Below are positions 1-5,638 of a DNA stretch of 6,559 nucleotides, in pieces. A program made the position numbers and the translations under genes. The stretch is from Legionellaceae bacterium (GTDB lineage Bacteria; Pseudomonadota; Gammaproteobacteria; Legionellales; Legionellaceae), in contig DAIDLK010000049.1 of NCBI GenBank assembly GCA_027449525.1, positions 1-6,559 on the forward strand, read 5' to 3'. The notes beneath the pieces are model-generated. The model saw nothing but the letters and a program-made list of their open reading frames with translations. It ran no database searches and was not told the origin of the DNA. Every line of letters begins with the position of its first letter. The first letter of the stretch is position 1.

Positions 1-373
1 GTCCTGTTAAACTGATCAGAGGGATATTTAAGCGTTTTAAAAACGGCAATAACGTAATTAATTCGTGCGTATTTCCAGAGTAGGAGACCGCGAGCACAAC
101 GTCGTTGGGTGTTATCATACCAAAGTCACCGTGACTAGCTTCACCGGGGTGCATGAAAAAAGCGGGTGAGCCCGTGCTGGCTAAGGTTGCTGCTATTTTT
201 TTACTAATGTGACCGGACTTGCCCATGCCTGTGACCACAATGCGACCTAAGCAGGCTAAGAGCAGCTTGCAGGCGGTATTGAAGCGTTCATCAAGGCGTT
301 GCGTTAAATTGAAGATAGCTTGAGCTTCCGTTTCGATGACGGCAAGCCCGAGTGCACAAAAATTCATAGACAT
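1..373 (-). CDS. kdsD: Arabinose-5-phosphate isomerase KdsD, N-terminal part (cut by left edge)
   Basis: KdsD interconverts D-ribulose 5-phosphate and D-arabinose 5-phosphate in the cytoplasm, the first step towards Kdo for LPS. The 124 visible residues are the start of the SIS (sugar isomerase) domain. They include the GMGKSGH motif (residues 49-55), the ASTG..AFF.HPGEASHGD stretch (65-83) and SYSGNTHE (97-104). By alignment from memory with E. coli KdsD, catalytic Lys59, His88 and Glu111 correspond to K52, H81 and E104, all present. The C-terminal half, including the CBS domains usual in this family of about 320-330 residues, lies outside the window. I chose the ATG at 373. A second in-frame ATG at 367 is possible, and neither has a clear Shine-Dalgarno sequence. 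An in-frame stop lies nine codons upstream. The N-terminus is about seven residues shorter than in E. coli. A GutQ/KpsF paralogue cannot be excluded on sequence, but position beside the mla operon favours KdsD. Confidence 0.93.
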   Translation of the reverse strand, partial: MSMNFCALGLAVIETEAQAIFNLTQRLDERFNTACKLLLACLGRIVVTGMGKSGHISKKIAATLASTGSPAFFMHPGEASHGDFGMITPNDVVLAVSYSGNTHELITLLPFLKRLNIPLISLTG

Positions 374-466
374 TGAGTACTGAATTACAATGAAACCAGC
401 TTAGCATACTATTGTTTTCACCGACAGTGTATACTAACCGAATAACAGCTGCCAAGACGATTTGGA
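374..466. other. Divergent intergenic region between kdsD and mlaF
   Basis: This 93-base spacer separates two divergent genes and must hold or overlap both promoters. It is AT-rich compared with its flanks. The hexamer ATACTA occurs twice (406-411 and 431-436), and there are short palindromes at 429-434 (GTATAC) and 447-452 (CAGCTG). I see no long inverted repeat, no attenuator-like hairpin and no recognisable operator. Neither gene has a strong Shine-Dalgarno: before mlaF only GGA touches the ATG, and before kdsD there is no purine-rich match. In E. coli the yrbG gene sits at this junction, and nothing here resembles it. Confidence 0.8.
430..435 (+). promoter_or_regulatory. Possible -10 element for the mla operon
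   Basis: TATACT matches five of six bases of the sigma70 -10 consensus. Initiation near 441-443 would give a leader of roughly 25 bases before the mlaF ATG. No good -35 lies at 16-18 bases: TTGTTT at 412-417 is only 12 bases away, and the hexamer at 17-base spacing (TACTAT) is poor. The call rests on the -10 match and on position between divergent genes, so it is tentative. Confidence 0.35.
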
Positions 467-1264
467 ATGAATGAAAATTCTGTTGTAATTCAAAATGTTA
501 ACTTTATCCACCAGGATAAAAAGTTATTTACTGGACTTGATTTGCAGGTGATGCGCGGTAAAATCACTGCCATTATGGGGCCCAGCGGGAGCGGTAAAAC
601 CACGTTGCTGCAATTAATTGGCGGGCTGCTGACACCCACGACTGGCGAGGTGTTGGTTGAGGGGCGCGCGATTCATCGTGTTCCTCAATCTGAACTCTAC
701 CAAGCGCGGCGCAACATGGGTTTGCTATTTCAAAATAGTGCGCTGTTTACCCATTTGTCGGTATTTGATAACGTTGCCTTTCCTTTGCGTGAACACACCA
801 GGCTCAGTCCTTCAATGGTACGCGATATTGTGTTAATGAAACTGCAAGCCGTTGGTCTTAGGGGGGCGGCAAAACTCATGCCAGCGCAACTTTCAGGTGG
901 AATGGCCAGGCGAGTGGCGTTAGCGCGCGCCATAGCGCTCGACCCAATATTAATGATGTACGATGAACCTTTCACCGGTCAAGATCCAATTTCAATGGGG
1001 GTGTTGGTCTGTCTCATCCAACAACTGAATCAATTGTTGCAGACAACCACCATTATCGTTTCGCATGATGTGGTTGAGACGTGCTCGATTGCCGATTATG
1101 TGTATTTGTTAGCTGGTGGGCGAGTGATTGGCCAAGGGACTCCGGCCGCCTTGAAAGAATCAACCGAGCCACAAGTGAGGCAGTTCATGCATGGTGAAGC
1201 AGATGGTGTGGTGCCTTTTCATTACCCTGCGCGCGCCTTTCATGAGGAGTTACTGGATGCTTAA
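467..1264 (+). CDS. mlaF: Phospholipid transport ATP-binding protein MlaF
   Basis: MlaF is the cytoplasmic ATPase of the MlaFEDB complex, which powers phospholipid movement between the inner membrane and the periplasmic carrier MlaC. All ABC motifs are present in this 265-residue protein: Walker A GPSGSGKT (38-45), Q-loop Gln89 in LLFQN, signature LSGGM (142-146), Walker B ending in YDEP (165-168) with Glu167 as catalytic base, and switch His200. The DEPF.GQDPI.MGVLV stretch and LREHT...VGLRGAAKLMP are typical of MlaF rather than of general ABC ATPases. The C-terminal segment after about 230 (RQFMHGEADGVVPF.YPA) matches the extension that in E. coli MlaF reaches across the dimer. Length is normal (about 269 in E. 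coli). The ATG at 467 is the first in-frame ATG after a stop at 443-445. It has only a weak GGA ahead of it. The gene opens the operon and overlaps mlaE by eight bases. Confidence 0.97.
   Translation: MNENSVVIQNVNFIHQDKKLFTGLDLQVMRGKITAIMGPSGSGKTTLLQLIGGLLTPTTGEVLVEGRAIHRVPQSELYQARRNMGLLFQNSALFTHLSVFDNVAFPLREHTRLSPSMVRDIVLMKLQAVGLRGAAKLMPAQLSGGMARRVALARAIALDPILMMYDEPFTGQDPISMGVLVCLIQQLNQLLQTTTIIVSHDVVETCSIADYVYLLAGGRVIGQGTPAALKESTEPQVRQFMHGEADGVVPFHYPARAFHEELLDA
1245..1249 (+). promoter_or_regulatory. Ribosome binding site that fixes the mlaE start
   Basis: AGGAG lies seven bases before the ATG at 1257, inside the end of mlaF. This supports the start at 1257 over the in-frame ATG at 1191, which would add 22 residues coded inside mlaF and not found in MlaE proteins. 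Confidence 0.75.
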
Positions 1265-2006
1265 TTGGTTGACTGATTGTGGCCGCGCTGGGCGTTTTTT
1301 GTGGTACGTGGTGTATCGCAGGCCTGATTTACGTCGTTTAGGGCCTGATTTGTGGCGACAGTTGTATTTTGTTGGTGCATTATCTTGCTTGATTGTCGTA
1401 GTATCAGGGTTATTCATTGGTATGGTGGTTGGGCTGGAAGGCTACCATACTTTGCAAAAATTTGGTGCAACGAGTCAACTAGGTCAGTTATTAGCACTTA
1501 GCATTGCGCGCGAATTAGGCCCAGTAATCAGCGCACTGCTCTTTGCTGGCCGCGCCGGATCAGCTTTAGCGGCAGAAATTGGGCTGATGAAAGTAACAGA
1601 GCAATTAGCAAGTATGGACATGATGGGAATTGATCCCCTAGCGCGTATTGTTTATCCACGCTTTATTGCCGGCTTAATAGCATTACCGTTGTTAGCATTA
1701 ATCTTTGCCGCCGTGGCCATTTATGGTGGTTATTGTGTTGGAGTGTTGTGGTTAGGGCTCGACTCCGGTACGTTTTGGTCCAATATGCGGTCAGCGGTCA
1801 GTTTGCCGACAGACGTAATGAACGGTGTCATTAAAAGTATTGTATTTGCCTGCTTAGTCATTTGGATTGCAGTGTATCAGGGCTTTACCTGTGTGCCCAC
1901 GGCAGAAGGCATTAGTTCCTCGACCACTCGAGCGGTGGTGTATGCCTCACTTGCCGTGCTAGGGTTTGATTTTTTATTGACTGCACTGATGATTGGAGGA
2001 GTATAA
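1257..2006 (+). CDS. mlaE: Phospholipid ABC transporter permease MlaE
   Basis: MlaE is the inner-membrane permease. Its dimer takes up phospholipid, connects below to MlaF through coupling helices and above to the MlaD hexamer. The 249 residues (E. coli about 260) start with an amphipathic segment (MLNWLTD..GR, 1-28), followed by hydrophobic stretches at about 36-60, 77-98, 135-170, 187-210 and 225-247. The family core IARELGPVISALLFAGRAGSA (from residue 83) and AEIGLMK.TEQL (106-117) is clear, as is the C-terminal TAEGIS..TTR.VV..SLAVLG.DF.LTALM. The start at 1257 is preferred because of its Shine-Dalgarno sequence and because a longer reading from 1191 only translates mlaF in another frame. 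The ATG overlaps the mlaF stop (ATGCTTAA, eight bases), suggesting translational coupling. The stop abuts the mlaD ATG directly. Confidence 0.96.
   Translation: MLNWLTDCGRAGRFLWYVVYRRPDLRRLGPDLWRQLYFVGALSCLIVVVSGLFIGMVVGLEGYHTLQKFGATSQLGQLLALSIARELGPVISALLFAGRAGSALAAEIGLMKVTEQLASMDMMGIDPLARIVYPRFIAGLIALPLLALIFAAVAIYGGYCVGVLWLGLDSGTFWSNMRSAVSLPTDVMNGVIKSIVFACLVIWIAVYQGFTCVPTAEGISSSTTRAVVYASLAVLGFDFLLTALMIGGV
1995..2001 (+). promoter_or_regulatory. Strong ribosome binding site for mlaD
   Basis: GGAGGAG sits five bases before the mlaD ATG at 2007 and lies within the last codons of mlaE. It is the strongest Shine-Dalgarno match in the window. This may help give the excess of MlaD that the complex needs, since six MlaD subunits sit on two MlaE in the known E. 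coli complex; that link is inference. Confidence 0.75.
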
Positions 2007-2480
2007 ATGAGTAAGCAGCGTCGGCTTGATACAGCGGTTGGATTGTTTATGTTGCTGGGATTGGTGGCGCTGTTCATCATGATCACCCAAGTGAGCGGCT
2101 TTAATGGTTTTTCATTTCAGCGAGACTATTTAGTGAGTGCTGATTTTGTGAACGTCGGCGGACTGAAGGTGCGCGCCCCGGTGACGATCGCTGGGGTCAA
2201 AGTGGGGGAAGTTCAATCAATCAAGTTACTACCCGGCCAATTAAACGCGCGAGTTACCATGCGTTTGCATGCGCAGCCACTTATCCCTTACGATGACGTT
2301 TCGGCACGCATCCTGACCGAAGGTTTGTTAGGGTCTAATTACGTGAGCCTGGTGCCTGGTTTTGATAATGAAGGCTCTGATCATCCTTTTTTGCGCGCGG
2401 GCGATCACATCGCTAAAACGCAAGAAGCGATGGTGCTGGAAAATTTAATTGGTCAATTATTATTCTCAATTAAAAAGTAG
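2007..2480 (+). CDS. mlaD: MCE-domain phospholipid transport protein MlaD
   Basis: MlaD is anchored in the inner membrane by one N-terminal helix and forms a periplasmic hexameric ring through which phospholipid passes between MlaE and MlaC. In this 157-residue protein the membrane segment spans about 9-28. It is followed by a single MCE domain (about 40-118) with F.NVGGLK.RAPV.IAGV.VGEV (47-69) and the pore-loop region EGLLGSNYVSL (105-115), whose L107-L108 match the central hydrophobic leucines of E. coli MlaD. The C-terminal helix AMVLENLIGQLLF (141-153) is conserved. The protein ends four residues later, whereas E. coli MlaD (about 183 residues) has a further polar, probably disordered tail. 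The start is set by the strong Shine-Dalgarno and by direct contact with the mlaE stop. Confidence 0.96.
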   Translation: MSKQRRLDTAVGLFMLLGLVALFIMITQVSGFNGFSFQRDYLVSADFVNVGGLKVRAPVTIAGVKVGEVQSIKLLPGQLNARVTMRLHAQPLIPYDDVSARILTEGLLGSNYVSLVPGFDNEGSDHPFLRAGDHIAKTQEAMVLENLIGQLLFSIKK

Positions 2481-2483
2481 GAG
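2479..2483 (+). promoter_or_regulatory. Ribosome binding site of mlaC
   Basis: AGGAG overlaps the mlaD stop codon (TAG, 2478-2480). It stands four bases before the ATG at 2488 and seven before the ATG at 2491. The spacing favours 2491 slightly. It rules out the in-frame TTG at 2449, which would add residues coded within mlaD ahead of the signal peptide. Confidence 0.65.
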
Positions 2484-2490
2484 TAGCATG

Positions 2491-3108
2491 ATGCGTGTGC
2501 AATTCAAGTGGGTCTGGTTTGGTGTGTGTTTGATTCTTGCAGCGGTAGTGAATGCTGCCCCCGATGAGTCAGCCTTGCCAATGTTACAAAAAGCAGCACA
2601 GCAGATAATAAGCACGCTAAAAACCAACCAGGCCCGCTTAAAGAGTGACCCGAGCATCATTCAACAGGTAGTTGAACGCTACTTATTACCGCATGTGGAT
2701 GTGGTCGGTATGTCGCGTTCAGTGCTTGGTCGTAATCAATGGAGTAAGGCAACCAATGCTGAAAAACAGGCCTTTACCCAAGCATTTACACAGTTGGTGG
2801 TGAGAACCTATTCCTCACCTTTAGCACAATATTCTGGCGAGACGGTGGTGTTTGCTAAACAACAAGAAACAGCGCCTGATGGGCATTTTGCGCGTGTGAA
2901 TAGCGTTATTCATCGTCCCAATGGCCAAGCGATTCCATTGACGTATGCGTTAGTATTACAGCAGAGAGACTGGAAAGTATACGATTTAACGATTGAGGGA
3001 GTTAGCCTGTTGCAAAGCTTTAGAAATCAATTTAGTGCAGCTTTGCAAACCTCTACGCTACAGGCATTAATCGAACAAATGAAGAAGCGCAATGCAACAA
3101 CTGCTTAA
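2491..3108 (+). CDS. mlaC: Periplasmic phospholipid-binding protein MlaC
   Basis: MlaC ferries a phospholipid through the periplasm between the outer-membrane MlaA-porin complex and the MlaD ring. The 205-residue precursor has a classical Sec signal: basic start MRVQFK, hydrophobic core (about 7-20) and a VNA-A site, with cleavage probably after residue 22. The mature part carries the MlaC/Ttg2D fold landmarks: a helical opening (MLQKAAQQIISTL), then RYLLPHVDVVGMSR.VLG, the A...Q.FT.AF..L..RTY region, and the C-terminal W-K-V-Y-D....EGVSLL (161-174) with FR.QF after it. Length agrees with the family (211 in E. coli). The adjacent ATG at 2488 is an equally possible start, adding one Met. The last 17 bases overlap mlaB. 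Confidence 0.95.
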   Translation: MRVQFKWVWFGVCLILAAVVNAAPDESALPMLQKAAQQIISTLKTNQARLKSDPSIIQQVVERYLLPHVDVVGMSRSVLGRNQWSKATNAEKQAFTQAFTQLVVRTYSSPLAQYSGETVVFAKQQETAPDGHFARVNSVIHRPNGQAIPLTYALVLQQRDWKVYDLTIEGVSLLQSFRNQFSAALQTSTLQALIEQMKKRNATTA

Positions 3109-3367
3109 GCTTAACCATCAATTAACGTTTTACACCGTGAATGGTCTTCTCAAAGACTTGCAGGCGATGATGCTCGGTAACTCTGCTACAGCAGTGGTGC
3201 TCGATTTGCAATCCGTTACTGCATGTGACAGTGCTGGATTGGCGTTGTTGATTGAACTAAAGCGCTGGTGTGCTAAGCAAAAAAAAACCCTGCAATTGGT
3301 TAGCATGCCGCACTCGATTAAAATGCTGGCTAGATTTTGTGGTGTAGACGATTTACTACAGGGGTAG
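3092..3367 (+). CDS. mlaB: STAS-domain protein MlaB of the phospholipid transporter
   Basis: MlaB is a small cytoplasmic STAS protein that binds MlaF and is needed for stable, active MlaFEDB complex. The 91 residues match the family in length (97 in E. coli). The diagnostic segment is V.LDLQSVTACDSAGLALLIEL (from residue 36). D46-S47-A48-G49 stands where E. coli MlaB has D-T-G-G with functional Thr52, so Ser47 is the likely equivalent. The opening LTFYTVNGLL is typical of MlaB in many gammaproteobacteria. The start lies 17 bases inside mlaC, with only AAGAAG upstream as a weak Shine-Dalgarno, suggesting coupling to mlaC translation. A run of nine A (3279-3287) codes for Q63-K65. Sequence identity alone would be weak for such a short protein, but the operon position makes the call firm. 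Confidence 0.92.
   Translation: MQQLLKLNHQLTFYTVNGLLKDLQAMMLGNSATAVVLDLQSVTACDSAGLALLIELKRWCAKQKKTLQLVSMPHSIKMLARFCGVDDLLQG
3279..3287 (+). repeat. Nine-A homopolymer inside mlaB
   Basis: A single run of nine A lies in the coding sequence, read CAA AAA AAA ACC in frame (Gln63-Lys64-Lys65-Thr66). It is the longest mononucleotide tract in the window. One base lost or gained would lead to early stops: one shifted frame reaches TAG at 3300-3302. It may simply be a lysine-rich loop. Confidence 0.9.
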
Positions 3368-3370
3368 AGA

Positions 3371-3613
3371 GTGAGCGTGCAAGAATTAGAACAGTGTCTG
3401 CAGGACTTGCCTGGCGTTAAAATGGTTCGCGCAACAGGGGACGGTTACCGTTACGAATTACTCGTGGTATCCGATTGTTTTATTGGTTTGTTACCGGTGG
3501 CCAGGCAAAAATGGGTTTACGCGCAATTAGGTAATTTAATTACATCAGGACGTGTGCATGCAATTACCTTGCGTACATTGACTAAGGACGAATGGGAGAA
3601 GCAGCATGGATAA
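3371..3613 (+). CDS. ibaG: BolA-family protein IbaG (YrbA)
   Basis: IbaG is a small cytoplasmic BolA-family protein that pairs with a monothiol glutaredoxin and shares a [2Fe-2S] cluster; in E. coli it is linked to acid resistance. The 80-residue product aligns without gaps to my recollection of E. coli IbaG through most of its length: GDGYRYELLVV (23-33), the helix R..K...VY..L (45-53) and the terminal V-H-A-I-T-L (62-67) with the invariant cluster-ligand His63. E. coli has His27 in the variable loop; here that position is Arg27. The start is GTG at 3371, six bases after AGGGG (3360-3364), three bases beyond the mlaB stop. A second GTG two codons later is less well placed. The gene overlaps murA by eight bases, as in the usual mlaB-ibaG-murA order. 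Confidence 0.93.
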   Translation: MSVQELEQCLQDLPGVKMVRATGDGYRYELLVVSDCFIGLLPVARQKWVYAQLGNLITSGRVHAITLRTLTKDEWEKQHG

Positions 3614-4871
3614 ATTGATTATTCATGGCGGTAAGGCTTTACAAGGTGAAGTGACTATATCAGGTGCTAAAAACGCCGCATTACCAATCATTGCCGCTAC
3701 TTTACTAGCCAGCGAGCCAGTCTTATTGAATAATGTTCCCCGCTTGAAAGATGTAGAGACCATGGTGGCCTTGTTAACTCAATTAGGAGTGCGGGCTCAC
3801 TTTAGTGATGAAAATCAGCTGACGGTTGATGCCAGTGGTGTGAATCAGTTTACTGCCCCTTATGAATTAGTAAAAACGATGCGTGCATCGATTGTGGTGT
3901 TAGGCCCCTTGCTGACGCGCTTTGGACAAGCGGACGTCTCGTTACCGGGAGGGTGTGCGATCGGCACCCGCCCTGTGGATTTGCATTTAAAAGCATTGTC
4001 TGCTATGGGTGCGGATATTAGTGTACAGAATGGTTTTATTAAAGCCCGAACAAAACACGGTCGTTTACAAGCTAAAACGCTTGTATTTGATAAAATTACC
4101 GTCACTGGTACCGAAAACGTGTTGATGGCCGCTGTACTCGCCGATGGTAAAAGTGTCATTAAAAACGCCGCGAGAGAGCCAGAAATACTTGATTTAGCTA
4201 ATTTTCTAAATAAAATGGGCGCTCGTATTACTGGTGCAGGCACGCACACGATTGAAGTTGAGGGGGTGGAGGCCTTATCTGGCACAACCTACTCAGTGAT
4301 GCCTGATCGCATTGAGGCCGGTACTTACCTTGCGGCGGCGGCCGCAACGCGTGGGCGGGTAACGCTAAAGCATGTTAAACCAGATAATCTATTATCCATG
4401 TTGTGTAAATTTGAAGATGCTGGTGCATCAGTAACGTTAGGCGAGGATTGGATTACTCTAGACATGCATCAGGTGCGTCCGCTAGCCGTGGATATTTCGA
4501 CGGCACCTTATCCGGGAATTGCAACCGACATGCAAGCACAATTTATGGCGATGAATGCTGTTTCACAAGGAGCCGCAACCGTCGTTGAAACGATCTTTGA
4601 AAATCGCTTTATGCATATTCAGGAATTACAACGCATGGGAGCCAACATTCGTTTAAACGGTAACACAGCCATGATAACTGGCATAGAGTATCTAACCGGT
4701 GCTCCTGTGATGGCAACGGATCTTCGTGCATCAGCGGGGTTAATTTTGGCGGGTTTAATGGCAGAAGGCAAAACCGTGATTGATAGAATTTACCATGTTG
4801 ATCGAGGCTACGAACAAATTGAACTAAAATTAGCAAGTTTGGGCGCTGACATAGTGCGGTGGCGTGAGTGA
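3606..4871 (+). CDS. murA: UDP-N-acetylglucosamine 1-carboxyvinyltransferase MurA
   Basis: MurA transfers enolpyruvate from PEP to the 3'-OH of UDP-GlcNAc, the first committed step of peptidoglycan synthesis in the cytoplasm, and is the target of fosfomycin. The 421 residues (E. coli 419) are full length. Visible landmarks are SGAKNAALP with Lys22-Asn23, the mobile loop GGCAIGTRPVDLHL with catalytic Cys117 (E. coli Cys115) and Arg122, TGTENV.MAA (167-176), TDMQAQF with Asp308 (E. coli Asp305), DLRAS with Arg374, and DRGYE with Arg400 (E. coli Arg397). Having Cys, not Asp, in the loop predicts fosfomycin sensitivity at the target level. The ATG at 3606 lies inside the end of ibaG (ATGGATAA overlap), seven bases after GGGAG (3594-3598). 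Its stop overlaps the next gene's GTG. Confidence 0.98.
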   Translation: MDKLIIHGGKALQGEVTISGAKNAALPIIAATLLASEPVLLNNVPRLKDVETMVALLTQLGVRAHFSDENQLTVDASGVNQFTAPYELVKTMRASIVVLGPLLTRFGQADVSLPGGCAIGTRPVDLHLKALSAMGADISVQNGFIKARTKHGRLQAKTLVFDKITVTGTENVLMAAVLADGKSVIKNAAREPEILDLANFLNKMGARITGAGTHTIEVEGVEALSGTTYSVMPDRIEAGTYLAAAAATRGRVTLKHVKPDNLLSMLCKFEDAGASVTLGEDWITLDMHQVRPLAVDISTAPYPGIATDMQAQFMAMNAVSQGAATVVETIFENRFMHIQELQRMGANIRLNGNTAMITGIEYLTGAPVMATDLRASAGLILAGLMAEGKTVIDRIYHVDRGYEQIELKLASLGADIVRWRE

Positions 4872-5638
4872 ATGATGGCCGAATTACGCGCAATGCGCTA
4901 AATGATTATTTAGCTAATTATTTAGCAACTGAACGATTTCAAGATTACAGCCCAAATGGGTTGCAAGTGGAAGGGCGTGATACTATTACGCGTGTTTGTA
5001 CCGCGGTTACGGCATCAGAAGACATTATCTTAGCGGCTATTCACCAACAAGCCGATGCGTTGTTGGTGCATCATGGTTTTTTTTGGTCAGGTGAGCCAGC
5101 GATTATTTGTGGGGTCAAACGACGACGGCTGCAACCACTGCTGCAGCACGAACTCAATCTTTTTGCCTATCATTTGCCTCTCGATTGCCATCCAGTGATC
5201 GGCAACAATGCTTGTATTGGGCGGTTGTTGCAGGTGAATGATGTTAAGTCGCACGTGGCGGGTAAAACGCCTGGTTTGTTGTGGTCAGGTTGTTTGGCGG
5301 AGACACTCACGCCGCAAGCATTTTTGCAACGTTGTCATAGCGTGTTCAGGCGCGAGCCCCAAGCTGTGTATGCCAATGAAGGTTTGATTGAACGGGTTGC
5401 TTGGTGCAGTGGTGCCGCACAAGATTTTATTCAATTAGCCGCCGCTATAGGCGCACAAGCTTATGTCAGCGGTGAAATTTCAGAACGTACCTACTATCAA
5501 GCCAAGGAGCTGGGCATTCATTATTTTGCATCCGGGCATCACGCAACTGAGCGTTTTGGCATTCAGGCATTGGGTGAGCATCTCAGGCAGAGATTTGGCA
5601 TTCAGCATGAGTTTTTAGACAGTGACAATCCCGTTTAA
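4868..5638 (+). CDS. Nif3/YbgI-family dinuclear metal-centre protein
   Basis: This is a full-length member (256 residues; E. coli YbgI 247) of the Nif3-like family, hexameric proteins with a two-metal site. They are often annotated as GTP cyclohydrolase 1 type 2, but their cellular role is unsettled. The family start YSPNGLQVEG (27-36) is clear. Likely metal ligands are H68-H69 in LVHHGFFW, Asp106 in HLPLDCHP and the C-terminal GHHATER with H224 and E228. VAWCSGAAQDFI (177-188) and YVSGEISERTYYQA (199-212) also match the family. The start is GTG at 4868, forming a GTGA overlap with the murA stop and without a clear Shine-Dalgarno; ATG at 4872 is in another frame. Re-initiation after murA is therefore likely. 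A T8 tract (5077-5084) codes for the Phe pair after the HH motif. The 3' end overlaps the next gene by 17 bases. Confidence 0.93.
   Translation: MNDGRITRNALNDYLANYLATERFQDYSPNGLQVEGRDTITRVCTAVTASEDIILAAIHQQADALLVHHGFFWSGEPAIICGVKRRRLQPLLQHELNLFAYHLPLDCHPVIGNNACIGRLLQVNDVKSHVAGKTPGLLWSGCLAETLTPQAFLQRCHSVFRREPQAVYANEGLIERVAWCSGAAQDFIQLAAAIGAQAYVSGEISERTYYQAKELGIHYFASGHHATERFGIQALGEHLRQRFGIQHEFLDSDNPV

Noticed and set aside
730..975. Minus-strand open frame inside mlaF
   Set aside because: It lies opposite well-conserved ABC motifs, and its translation shows no recognisable domain; it is a shadow of mlaF.
1191..1256. Longer MlaE reading from the ATG at 1191
   Set aside because: The 22 extra residues come from mlaF coding sequence in another frame and do not resemble MlaE; the AGGAG at 1245-1249 supports the start at 1257.
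1877..2086. Minus-strand open frame across the mlaE/mlaD junction
   Set aside because: It is short, low in complexity and antisense to two conserved genes.
2449..2490. Longer MlaC reading from TTG at 2449
   Set aside because: It lies inside mlaD and would put a polar stretch ahead of a normal Sec signal peptide; AGGAG at 2479-2483 points to ATG 2488/2491.
2527..2529. Cysteine in the MlaC signal peptide as a lipoprotein site
   Set aside because: The Cys lies within the hydrophobic core without a lipobox, and a standard VNA-A cleavage site follows it.
3860..4285. Minus-strand open frame of 141 codons inside murA
   Set aside because: It is antisense to conserved MurA coding sequence, including the catalytic loop, and has no recognisable domain or ribosome binding site.
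4609..4893. Minus-strand open frame across the murA end
   Set aside because: It overlaps conserved murA codons and the murA/Nif3-like junction; no family features are visible.
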